From Woeseiaceae bacterium (lineage in GTDB: Bacteria > Pseudomonadota > Gammaproteobacteria > Steroidobacterales > Woeseiaceae), in NCBI GenBank assembly GCA_021773135.1, contig JAJFKP010000038.1:1-64000 (forward strand): a stretch of DNA of 64,000 nt, written 5' to 3'. How positions within the stretch are numbered: the stretch's first letter is position 1; every line of letters starts with the position of its first letter. The position numbers were made by a program, and so were the translations under genes. This document shows, piece after piece, positions 47,754-55,013 of this stretch. The notes beneath the pieces were generated by a model, which did not search any database, was not told where the DNA came from, and saw only the letters and a list, made by a program, of their open reading frames with translations.

Positions 47754-48739
47754 CGCTCAAAGACAGGTCGTTCAACATCGCTCTGGCACAGTGTTGAACC
47801 ACTGGCTGCAAGGTGCCAGCGATTGATTTGCTCCCAGATGTCCTCCGCAGTTTCGGCGTACCAGAAGAGCTCCCGATCTTCGAAGTCGATAACGCCCTCA
47901 TCAACAAGAAAATCGGGATTGAATGCCTGTCGCCAGAATCGTTCACCGACCAGGATGACTGGTAACGGCCTGATTTTGCGGCTTTGGACAAGGTTTAGCG
48001 TTTCGAATACCTCGTCCAGGGTGCCAAAGCCGCCGGGGAAAGCAACCAGGGCGCTGGCACGAAGCAAGAAATGAAGTTTACGAATTGCGAAGTAGCGGAC
48101 GCTGAAGCAGAGGTCCTCTGAAACATACGGGTTCGGAAATTGCTCGTGCGGCAGAGTGATGTTTAGGCCTATGCTCTTTGCACCGACGTCGAATGCGCCC
48201 CGATTCGCAGCCTCCATTATTCCCGGACCACCGCCGGTCATCATGGTTACCCGGCAATCTCCGGGCCCCTGTCCCGAACCTCCAACAATTTGACCCAGCT
48301 CACGAGCGACATCGTAGTAGCGACTTTTCTTAAGAATGCGCTCGGCGATTTCGACACGCCTTTTTAGATCTGGATTGTCGGGGCTTTTCGCCAATTCACG
48401 GCGCCGACCGAGGACTTTTCGCTTCGCGGCCTCGGGTTCCGGGATCCGTGTGCCACCGAATACGACAATCGTATGCTTGATTCCCCGTGCATGCAGATGC
48501 AATTCGGGCTTTAGATAGTCCAGTTGCAGACGAGCGCCGCGAACGTCATCGCGGTCGAGAAATCCGACGTCGAGATCTGCCCGACGATAAGTATCGGAAG
48601 CAAGGAGCTGCTCGACTCGATGCAGGGCCGCGGGATCATCAATTTTTGGCTTGACCGATTGAGAGGGCAGCGGCTCCTCTCGCCGAAGCGGGTGAGGTGG
48701 GCTGGGGATATCGTCTGTGTCTTTATCGTTTTTGGTCAT
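47750..48739 (-). CDS. LOG family protein (nucleotide 5'-monophosphate phosphoribohydrolase type)
   Basis: A 329-residue LOG/TIGR00730-type protein that would cleave the base from a nucleoside monophosphate. MMTGGGPGIMEAANRGAFDVG and the signature PGGFGTLDEVFETL (PGGxGTxxE) are intact. A longer N-terminal part of about 100 residues, as in the YgdH/PpnN-like and stress-cluster LOG proteins, precedes the core. It is coupled to the P-type ATPase by a 4-base overlap and lies 18 bases after the beta-CASP gene stop, so beta-CASP, LOG and ATPase likely form one operon. Confidence 0.9.
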   Translation of the reverse strand: MTKNDKDTDDIPSPPHPLRREEPLPSQSVKPKIDDPAALHRVEQLLASDTYRRADLDVGFLDRDDVRGARLQLDYLKPELHLHARGIKHTIVVFGGTRIPEPEAAKRKVLGRRRELAKSPDNPDLKRRVEIAERILKKSRYYDVARELGQIVGGSGQGPGDCRVTMMTGGGPGIMEAANRGAFDVGAKSIGLNITLPHEQFPNPYVSEDLCFSVRYFAIRKLHFLLRASALVAFPGGFGTLDEVFETLNLVQSRKIRPLPVILVGERFWRQAFNPDFLVDEGVIDFEDRELFWYAETAEDIWEQINRWHLAASGSTLCQSDVERPVFER

Positions 48740-48757
48740 TTCAGTTGCCAGCTACCT

Positions 48758-50167
48758 TCAGATCGAAATGGTCTGCATGTGTGAAGCGATGGTAACCGTG
48801 GACTCGAACTGCGATCTCAACTTCGCCGCGAGTGCGCTCTGCGCATGCGCTTCTCCGTGCACGAGATAAACGGGAGGATGGTTTTCGAAAGCGCCGTACC
48901 AGTCGACCAGATCTGCCTGATCGCCGTGTGCGGAAAGCCCGCCAATCGTATGCACGGTCGCCCGGACTTTGTAGTTGTTGCCCCAAAGCCGAATTTCATC
49001 GGCTCCGTCGACTATTTTGCGTCCGAGCGTGCCAAATGCCTGGTAGCCGACAATCGCCAGGTGGCATTCGGGTCGCCAGATGTTGTTCTTCAGGTGATGG
49101 TGGATTCGTCCTCCGCTGCACATGCCGCTTCCGGCAATAATAATCGCACCGGACTGAATCGAGTTTATCGCCATCGACTCTTCCGTTGTCAGCGTCGAAT
49201 GAAAATTGGGCAGGTCGGGCAGGTGCGAGTCTGGCCCAAACAACTTCGCGCCATAAAGATGTCGATACTCCCCATAAGTCTCTGTGGCTTTAATGCCCAT
49301 CGGGCTGTCGAGGAATATCTGCCAGTTTTCGAGACCCCACTTGTCGAAATTTTCAGCCATCAGGTAGAGCAGATCCTGCGTTCGCCCCACGGTAAATGCC
49401 GGAATCAGCACGTTTCCTCGCCCGGCACGTGCCGTCTCGAACAGATCAGTGAGTTCCTTCATGGTCTCGTCATACGGGCGATGCAGTCGATCGCCGTACG
49501 TACTCTCGAGCAGAACTGTGTCGGCATGTCGACAGCGCGTCGGTGAGTTCATTACGGGCGCATCGCGGTAGCCAAGATCGCCGCTGAACACCAGGGACCG
49601 GCAGTGTCCTTCCTCTTTAAATGTCAGTTTCACAATTGCCGATCCCAAGATATGTCCTGCGTCGTAGAAACAGAGCGTCAATCCCGGTGCAATCGTGATG
49701 CTCTGGTCATAACCGGCGCTGCGAAACTGGGCCAGACAGTTCTCGGCATCCGCCCTGGTATACAACGGTTCCACCGGTTTCCAGCTCTCTTTGTTCTTGT
49801 TTTTGTCCTTGTTTTTTCTTCGTCTCTTGTTCTCCCACTCGGCATCCTTCTCGTTCAAATAACCTGAATCCGGCAGCATGATGCGACACAGGGCACGGGT
49901 TGCGTTCTGCGTGTAGATCGGTCCCTCGTAGCCTCGTTTGACCAGCAGTGGAACCCGACCGGAATGGTCAATGTGTGCGTGGCTTAAGACGACTGCGTCA
50001 ATATCCTCGACAGGAAATGGAAATGGGTCGGCATTTTTCTTTTCGCTCGACCGGCCGCCCTGGATCAGGCCGCATTCCAGCAATACTGTGCTGTCGCCAG
50101 CACGAACAACATACAATGAACCCGTTACCTGTTCTGTCGCACCACAAAACTGAAGCTGGAAATTCAT
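48758..50167 (-). CDS. Metallo-beta-lactamase fold hydrolase with beta-CASP and RMMBL domains
   Basis: A 469-residue MBL/beta-CASP protein, the class of RNA-processing nucleases. The metal motif is SHAHIDHSGRVPLL. The beta-CASP insert has VLIPAFTVGRTQDLLYLM and SGMCSGGRIHHHL. The RMMBL tail has the final metal His in GGLSAHGDQADLVDWY. A lysine-rich insert (ENKRRRKNKDKNKNKE) sits between domains. ATG 50167 with ggag 6 bases upstream is preferred over GTG 50173. It is first of the beta-CASP, LOG and ATPase set. An RNA exonuclease/endonuclease role is expected; the substrate is unknown. Confidence 0.9.
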   Translation of the reverse strand: MNFQLQFCGATEQVTGSLYVVRAGDSTVLLECGLIQGGRSSEKKNADPFPFPVEDIDAVVLSHAHIDHSGRVPLLVKRGYEGPIYTQNATRALCRIMLPDSGYLNEKDAEWENKRRRKNKDKNKNKESWKPVEPLYTRADAENCLAQFRSAGYDQSITIAPGLTLCFYDAGHILGSAIVKLTFKEEGHCRSLVFSGDLGYRDAPVMNSPTRCRHADTVLLESTYGDRLHRPYDETMKELTDLFETARAGRGNVLIPAFTVGRTQDLLYLMAENFDKWGLENWQIFLDSPMGIKATETYGEYRHLYGAKLFGPDSHLPDLPNFHSTLTTEESMAINSIQSGAIIIAGSGMCSGGRIHHHLKNNIWRPECHLAIVGYQAFGTLGRKIVDGADEIRLWGNNYKVRATVHTIGGLSAHGDQADLVDWYGAFENHPPVYLVHGEAHAQSALAAKLRSQFESTVTIASHMQTISI

Positions 50168-50434
50168 ACGCACTCCGATTAATTAATCCTCTATTATTAA
50201 TTCCCACAGGACAGAAGGATCTTCAATACGTACTGTTACCCGCTGTCGGCTGGATGAGCGGTACGAGCGACTGTCGGCAGATAAGCGATAACCTGTTGCA
50301 TGAAGCGCCAGAATTGCGCATGTGCGATTAGCTACATTCAGCGGTTGGCGAAAGGACTAATTGGTTATAATCAACTTCAATAAACATTTGTAACAAGTTG
50401 AAAATAATAATAAATAGCATCCAAATCGTCAGCT
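50168..50434. other. AT-rich upstream region of the beta-CASP operon
   Basis: No gene seen. The minus strand should hold the promoter of the beta-CASP, LOG and ATPase genes. An AT-rich stretch at about 50360-50420 reads ttgtta followed by gattataac on that strand, a possible but poorly spaced promoter. Confidence 0.3.
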
Positions 50435-50650
50435 GTGCAAATGGCGATTCATTTGGGCCTGAGCCCACTGCACAAGCGCATAGTCGCGTCACTCAACCCT
50501 GCCTGCACCGATCACCTGAAACAGGACCCGCCAACGGTGAGGATTGCGGATGACGACGGCATCGGATCGGTAGTTGAGCATCGCCAGCACCTGGTTGAAA
50601 TTTACGGTGGAGAGCTTGGCTGCCAGGCTAATGACAAGCCTAGGACCTGA
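50435..50650 (+). pseudogene. Degenerate DksA/TraR-like remnant
   Basis: A short frame whose end, VVEHRQHLVEIYGGELGC, lines up loosely with the DksA/TraR-type pattern before the first zinc-finger Cys (compare ALERLESGHFGVC in the gene at 44662). The bases between its stop and the ATPase remnant also resemble the end of that gene (gaacaatg versus gaacagtg, then a similar stretch). Three of the four Cys are lost. Its position and direction relative to the ATPase remnant copy the intact 44.9-45.1 kb junction. The assignment rests mainly on that context. Confidence 0.4.
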
Positions 50651-50707
50651 CGTAGCTCGAACACTTACCTGGGCTGAACAATGATTTGGCTGTTCGATAG
50701 ATCGGGA

Positions 50708-50851
50708 TCAGGTCTGAGTCAAATCTCCGGTTGCGATACGACTGACGAATGGCGCGACGAAGACCGGGCGCAGGCTAAGCGGCAGAACCGGCAGCGATCT
50801 ATCAGAACCTGTGTTTGATAGTCTCGTCAGGTCATTAATTCCTGAAAAAAT
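50708..50851 (-). pseudogene. C-terminal remnant of a second P-type ATPase
   Basis: On the minus strand this stretch reads LTRLSNTGSDRSLPVLPL, then SLRPVFVAPFVSRIATGDLTQ and a stop. It aligns over about 40 residues without gaps to the tail of the intact ATPase (LMKLSSPGIDGWLLILPM, then SLIPIFVAPLVNHVTGRDLTQ). Upstream of about 50850 the similarity ends, so nearly 900 residues are gone. It is a diverged, decayed duplicate. Confidence 0.8.
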
Positions 50852-51323
50852 GGTGGACGTATCCGTCTGGGAAGTGCTCGTCATTGTCGAGCAAAACGCC
50901 GGGGGCAGTTACCTATCGGGTGTAACTGGATGTCTGATCGCCGGCTTGCTCGAAGGCCAGTTTGATCGCCGGGAGGAGGGCGACTCTCGAGTGGCGCATA
51001 CAGTTTCGAAAGAGCGCATCGTCGCTGGCCTCTAACGACGATTCAGTCGTGTTCCGGGCTTGAATCAGGCAGCGGATTAGCACGATAACCATAATTCTGG
51101 CAGTTCACTCACCGCGAATTCTCTTTTAGGTATAATGAGTCTCGCGTGTTATCGACCAGACTGGACCAAAACCGCGCAAGGGCGCACTCCTGACGTTCAG
51201 CCACCCTACCGGTCACCGTCTAATAATATGAGGCCGTGCTGCACAATGACGAGCCCTGCAAGAAATACGAGAGCGAACTCAAGTCGTTCGTCAATCGTGA
51301 AAAATCGAAGGAGAAAACAAACC
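50852..51323. other. Intergenic remnant region before the secreted protein genes
   Basis: A 74-codon plus-strand frame ends at 51035 but has no recognisable homology and begins inside the ATPase remnant, so I do not call it a gene. The open frame of the following secreted protein also runs back to 51135. The last 20 bases hold its aaggag ribosome site (51308-51313). Nothing else was recognised. Confidence 0.35.
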
Positions 51324-51932
51324 ATGAACAAGGCAATGCTTCCGATCTGCCTGGTCGCGGCCATGTTACTGTCAGTGACAGTAGTCGCGGATGAACTAAC
51401 GCAGATCATTCAGAAGGATCTGATCGCGCTAGGTTACGATACCGGCAACATTCAGGGCGAGATGTCGACAGAAACGATCGTGGCCATCTCGAAATTCCAG
51501 GCCGAGAACAACCTGGAAGTGACTGGCGAGGCGAGCCCGCAACTTGCTGGCGTCATCAAGGCCAGGCTCAAAGCGAAGAACAATCCTGGCGCCGCATCGG
51601 CAAGTGCCCCCGCTGTGGCCGCGGCACAAACTGCCGCTCCGCAGCCCTCGAATGAGGCCGCGCTGCAGCAAGCCCAGCAAACCTGTTTGCAGGAGAAAAT
51701 AGCCGCAGCGCAGGCCTCACAGAAAAAGAAGCGCGGCTTCGGCTCCCTGATGAGAGCAGTAACGAATACGGCTGTGCGGTTTGGTGGAAGCAATGAGCTT
51801 TCGCGACAGGTGCGGGAAACCAGCTACGACATCTACAGAGTTGATGCAACGGCGGACGACTGGGAGAGAGCCGCAGAAGACCTCGGTCTGACGAACGATG
51901 ATCTCGAGGCCTGCCGTAATCCGTCTATGTAG
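51324..51932 (+). CDS. Secreted protein with peptidoglycan-binding-like domain (short paralogue)
   Basis: A 202-residue exported protein. The signal peptide is MNKAMLPICLVAAMLLSVTVVA. A domain at about 24-80 (LTQIIQKDLIALGYDTG, then GEMSTETIVAISKFQAEN) matches the PG_binding_1 helical fold. An Ala/Pro/Gln linker and a C-terminal part of about 90 residues follow, with one Cys in CLQEKI and another in the final EACRNPSM. The start is fixed by aaggag 10 bases before ATG 51324. The next gene, 48 bases downstream, carries the same domain at its C-terminus. Role unknown; cell-wall association likely. Confidence 0.75.
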   Translation: MNKAMLPICLVAAMLLSVTVVADELTQIIQKDLIALGYDTGNIQGEMSTETIVAISKFQAENNLEVTGEASPQLAGVIKARLKAKNNPGAASASAPAVAAAQTAAPQPSNEAALQQAQQTCLQEKIAAAQASQKKKRGFGSLMRAVTNTAVRFGGSNELSRQVRETSYDIYRVDATADDWERAAEDLGLTNDDLEACRNPSM

Positions 51933-51980
51933 CGCTGAAATCACAACCGGACCGTTTATCAATAAACAAAAGGATGAATA

Positions 51981-53510
51981 ATGACCCGCTCCCGCAGACA
52001 TAATCCAGACGCTCGCAAGCGCGCATTTGCAGCAGGCGTGGCCGGCAGTTTAGGCCTGTTCACCGTGGCGGTCGCGCTCGGCGACGAGGCTGTATTCGTG
52101 ACCGGCGTGAACCACGATTTGGGCGAACGACTTTTGCAGCAGGGGAACCAGCCATTCACGCTCGATGATATTTGTCGTGAAGCACCGCGGCTCGGACCGC
52201 AACTTAAACTGATGGTTGACCACATGGACCAGGCAGCGGTCGAGGCCGGCTCGCCAATTACCCTTTCCCGTATCCAGGCGATTCCCGGCGCGCCCAGTCG
52301 TTACGAGATAGAACGTGACGTCGGCGTCGCCACCGAGGAATTCTGCAATAGCCGCGAAACCGCCGGCTATTACGAACCCTTCGTTATTTCCTACACGTCC
52401 TGTCGGATGACGATGCTGACGCCGACCAACTCTATGGTCATCAACATGCCGGCCGGCGGCCAAACCGCCAGAATGTATGCCGCAGATCACACGACGAATG
52501 AGGTAACTTACGTCGACCTGAATGTTGATCTGAACGCCGTCGCTGACTATGTCGGCAGCGGCTGGGCACAGTCCATCGATATGGTGCCGCAAGGCAGCAC
52601 GGGCCAGCACATCGGTTACGACACCGAGCTTTATACATTCAACGTCAGCAGCGGACTCGGCAATGATGGGCAAGGTGGTATCAACGATGTCAGCAGTGTA
52701 ACCAGCGCCCAGAGTTTTGGCAGCATGGTGTCGGTAACGAGCGAGGGATCTGCGTGGGTTGCGCGGGATGTTCCAGGCTATGATGTCGTCAGATCGTTTT
52801 ACGAGAATTTGACGACGAGCGTACAGCTCGGTGAGAATTCGATGTTCAGCGGCATGATAAAAAACATGGTAGGCATGCTCCGGGAAGGCATGCCACTGTT
52901 CACCGAGCAGACAATGACCTCTAAGGTGATGGGGCGTGAGATGGCAGCGGGCAGCATGCGCTCGGTCGTGACAAACATCCGAGTACGGGATCTCAGTTGG
53001 TCCGAGTGTGAGCCGCTGCCTATTCCCGACAACTACAACTCGACAGACTTAAATCAGCAGATGTCCGAGGCGATGGGCAGTGGTTCAACTTCCGACGAAA
53101 TGGCAGCTGCAATGCAGGAATATGAGCAGGCCATGCAGGGCATGAGCGAAGAAGATCGGCAAAGATTTGAGCAGATGGGCATGGGCAACATGATGCAGCA
53201 AATAATGGGCGGCGCGAATCCAGGCGCTCCCGGCGCGGCCCCGGGCGCACTGGTCGAAGCCGGTGCGAATTCGGGTTCGGGCTCAAACATGCCGCCTGCG
53301 GATAAACTGCAGGGAAGCAGCATGGCAGAGACAGTGCAATTGCACCTGCAGGCACTTGGCTATGACGTAGGCGCGGTCGACGGCGAAATGTCCATGCAAA
53401 CCGTCATCGCCATCTCAACTTTCCAGGCCGAAAAGGGTCTGGAAGTTAGCGGCGAAGTTAGTCCACAGTTGCTGGGTGTCTTATCGGCGGAGGTTGATCG
53501 CCGTCGATAG
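51981..53510 (+). CDS. Exported protein with C-terminal peptidoglycan-binding-like domain (long paralogue)
   Basis: A 509-residue protein with a Tat-like or ordinary signal (RRHNPDARKRAFAAGVAGSLGLFTVAVAL). An unknown domain of about 330 residues containing Cys pairs follows, then a low-complexity Met/Gln/Glu stretch (EEDRQRFEQMGMGNMMQQIM) and a Gly/Ala/Pro linker. The C-terminal domain has LQALGYDVGAVDGEMSMQT and VIAISTFQAEKGLEVSGEV, closely similar to the N-terminal domain of the gene just upstream. The aaggatg ribosome site precedes ATG 51981. The central domain is not recognised. Confidence 0.72.
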   Translation: MTRSRRHNPDARKRAFAAGVAGSLGLFTVAVALGDEAVFVTGVNHDLGERLLQQGNQPFTLDDICREAPRLGPQLKLMVDHMDQAAVEAGSPITLSRIQAIPGAPSRYEIERDVGVATEEFCNSRETAGYYEPFVISYTSCRMTMLTPTNSMVINMPAGGQTARMYAADHTTNEVTYVDLNVDLNAVADYVGSGWAQSIDMVPQGSTGQHIGYDTELYTFNVSSGLGNDGQGGINDVSSVTSAQSFGSMVSVTSEGSAWVARDVPGYDVVRSFYENLTTSVQLGENSMFSGMIKNMVGMLREGMPLFTEQTMTSKVMGREMAAGSMRSVVTNIRVRDLSWSECEPLPIPDNYNSTDLNQQMSEAMGSGSTSDEMAAAMQEYEQAMQGMSEEDRQRFEQMGMGNMMQQIMGGANPGAPGAAPGALVEAGANSGSGSNMPPADKLQGSSMAETVQLHLQALGYDVGAVDGEMSMQTVIAISTFQAEKGLEVSGEVSPQLLGVLSAEVDRRR

Positions 53511-53527
53511 GAATTTCGTTTTTTAAC

Positions 53528-53540
53528 GGTGCCGGGCACC
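53528..53540. repeat. REP-like palindrome (left flank of RAYT)
   Basis: GGTGCCGGGCACC, a 6-base stem around one base, followed by gaattttttg. It lies 172 bases from the end of the dead transposase and is repeated in opposite orientation on the other side at 54539. Confidence 0.6.
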
Positions 53541-53711
53541 GAATTTTTTGACTATTATTGCTCGTCGCGCTCTGTTGCTCGTGCGATAACGTTTAATGCC
53601 ACGGGCGATAACCTCGGGCGCGCGACCAAAATAACGAGCAAGAGGACTCGTCGTGCAGATGCCTTTTGTGATGGCATCATGGCAAATTTGTCCTCGAGCC
53701 CTTGCCGCTAG
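53541..53711. other. Non-coding stretch inside the REP-flanked unit
   Basis: The only frame of note is a 60-codon one without homology. It probably is the decayed region between the left REP-like palindrome and the transposase end. Confidence 0.3.
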
Positions 53712-54449
53712 TCACTGTTGACCTGTGCCCAATAGTATCGCCGGATCCATGTCGTGGCTGGAGCCGTATTCAGCTATCAGTTCAGCGATGCGTTTCGCTG
53801 CATCTTCCTCTGTTTTCTTTCTCTGACTACACATCGACAGTTCGCTCGAGCCCAGGAACGCTTGTTCTTCGTAGCAAGAATTATTTTCCTGATAGGGCTG
53901 CCAGATTCGGTTCTGAAGCATGAATTCTGTAAAGCCTCCTCGCGCTACGGTTATAGAACCGGCAAAGCAGCTTGGGACGCCACGGGTCGTCAGCTACTCT
54001 ATGTTCTGCGTGCCCAAATTGCCCCTATGGCTGCTCCAGTCGAATCGTTCGGGTGAGGACACTAATCCAGCCCTCACTGGGTTTAGATGAATGTACCTCA
54101 CCAGCTCAGGCAGGTAGGCATCTTCATTGACGAGAATGGCTTTATGTCGCCACGCAAATAAATGACCGCTCCGACCGCGTTTGCGGTTAATGAATCGTGC
54201 ATAGCGAGAAGCAGACCAGCACATGAACTCGGACAATGGTCGTTCCGACACCTGCATAACGGCGTGAATATGGTTGGTCATTCAGCAGAATGCGCGAAGT
54301 CGGCGGTCGTATCGATCTAGTCATTCGGCGACTATACGATTCAATTGGTGCCGGTCATCACTGTCGAAAAAGACAGGCTCGCGAGCGTTCCCTAGTACAA
54401 TGACGTGGTAAATACCGCCGTCGATATGAATCCGTAATGGCCTTGCCAT
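53712..54449 (-). pseudogene. REP-associated tyrosine transposase (RAYT, Y1/IS200-like) with three in-frame stops
   Basis: Read on the minus strand from ATG 54449, a single frame of 245 codons without any frameshift gives MARPLRIHIDGGIYHVIVLG, a TNHIHAVMQV metal motif, and RYIHLNPVRAGLVSSPERF then WSSHR. A C-terminal EEQAFLGSSEL and AAKRIAELIAEYG region follows. This is the full RAYT architecture including the catalytic Tyr segment. The frame is broken by TGA at 54321-54323, TGA at 54282-54284 and TAG at 53994-53996. In each case a Trp is expected from the family (EWLDRY, FCWMTNH, WLTT). Flanking REP-like palindromes agree. It is dead as a normal gene. Confidence 0.82.
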
Positions 54450-54538
54450 CCCTGGCCCCCAATGTTGCTAAAATACCAAGCTATTCCGTCTCCGGAACGA
54501 CAACAAGTTTCATTACCCCGCAAAAAATTGATTAAGTC

Positions 54539-54551
54539 GGTGCCCGGCACC
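54539..54551. repeat. REP-like palindrome (right flank of RAYT, inverted)
   Basis: GGTGCCCGGCACC is the reverse complement of the left-flank element, and a run of A lies just before it where the left copy has a run of T. With the transposase between them, the two form an inverted REP pair around a RAYT. Confidence 0.6.
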
Positions 54552-54766
54552 CGATACTGCGTGACTTGTGCTATTGCGGCCCCATCGTAATCATCGCTCG
54601 AAAACTCGGCTATCAGTTGCTTGACGCTCGTATACGCAAGGACATTTCGCAGACAGCGTGTAAACCCAAGAAAATACCATAGTCGGTGAACCCCAACTTG
54701 GGTCTGCTGTAATTGTGGCGGAGCCGCGTCGTTACTGACCTAAAAAATGCTTTCGACAATGACCAC
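54552..54766. other. Region between REP/RAYT unit and arginine leader
   Basis: No gene recognised. A small perfect dyad cccaacttggg lies at 54692-54702. A 121-codon minus-strand frame crosses this region and the leader but has no homology I can see and runs against the terminator; I do not call it. Confidence 0.3.
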
Positions 54767-54797
54767 ATGGAAGCTTTCCGGAGGGCTAAGCAGTCTG

Positions 54798-54826
54798 TTG
54801 CGATGCATAACGATATGTGCAATAGT
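54798..54826 (+). promoter_or_regulatory. Possible promoter of the arginine leader transcript
   Basis: TTGCGA (54798-54803), a 17-base spacer and AATAGT (54821-54826), each four of six matches to consensus. Transcription would start near 54833, exactly at one candidate ATG of the leader peptide, giving a leaderless message. It is weak, and an upstream promoter is equally possible. Confidence 0.25.
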
Positions 54827-54832
54827 CGAACC

Positions 54833-54916
54833 ATGCGAAATAACCAGCCGACTACAACATTGAATCTGCGCCGACGCTCACGCCGACGTAGTCGCACGGC
54901 TGGGCGTAGTATCTGA
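54833..54916 (+). CDS. Arginine-rich leader peptide of the arg operon
   Basis: A short frame ending in LRRRSRRRSRTAGRSI before TGA 54914-54916. Eight of the last fifteen codons are Arg: cgc/cga/cgt at 54869, 54872, 54875, 54881, 54884, 54887, 54893 and 54905. ATG 54833 gives 27 residues; in-frame ATGs at 54815, 54803 and 54767 give longer forms, and none has a clear ribosome site. It stops 25 bases before a strong terminator and about 100 bases before the first arginine gene, which is the position of an attenuator leader. The peptide itself would have no function; ribosome stalling on its Arg codons would sense Arg-tRNA supply. Confidence 0.65.
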   Translation: MRNNQPTTTLNLRRRSRRRSRTAGRSI

Positions 54917-54969
54917 CAGACTGAATTTCCCCGATACACGAAAACCCAGCCATCAGCTGGGTTTTTTTT
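54844..54969 (+). promoter_or_regulatory. Ribosome-mediated transcription attenuator for arginine
   Basis: Four segments can pair in alternative ways. Segment 1 CCAGCCG (54844-54850) is complementary to segment 2 CGGCTGG (54897-54903). Segment 2 GGCTGGG (54898-54904) is complementary to segment 3 CCCAGCC (54945-54951). Segment 3 is also the 5' arm of the terminator (arm 4 at 54956-54961). Segment 2 lies inside the last codons of the arginine leader peptide. A ribosome finishing the leader would cover segment 2 and allow 3:4, stopping transcription. A ribosome stalled on the Arg codons would leave 2 free to form the 2:3 antiterminator. Seen: the complementarities. Inferred: the mechanism. Confidence 0.65.
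54941..54969 (+). terminator. Rho-independent terminator (attenuator) before argF'
   Basis: Ten-base perfect stem aaaacccagc / gctgggtttt with a five-base loop catca, followed by four more T. It ends 45 bases before the argF' ATG and points in the same direction, so unless it ends an unknown upstream transcript it must regulate the operon. Confidence 0.88.
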
Positions 54970-55013
54970 GCATCCCATCTGGTGGCTCTAATCAAACGGA
55001 AACGGAGCCAGCT

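Noticed and set aside
50811-51035. 74-codon frame as a gene
   Set aside because: Starts within the ATPase remnant on the other strand and shows no homology or clear ribosome site.
54941-54969. Terminator as the end of an upstream plus-strand gene rather than an attenuator
   Set aside because: No plus-strand gene with homology lies upstream back to 53510; only the Arg-rich short frame precedes it.
54613-54978. 121-codon minus-strand frame across the arginine leader region
   Set aside because: No homology; it would be read against the terminator and the conserved pairing segments, which better explain the sequence.
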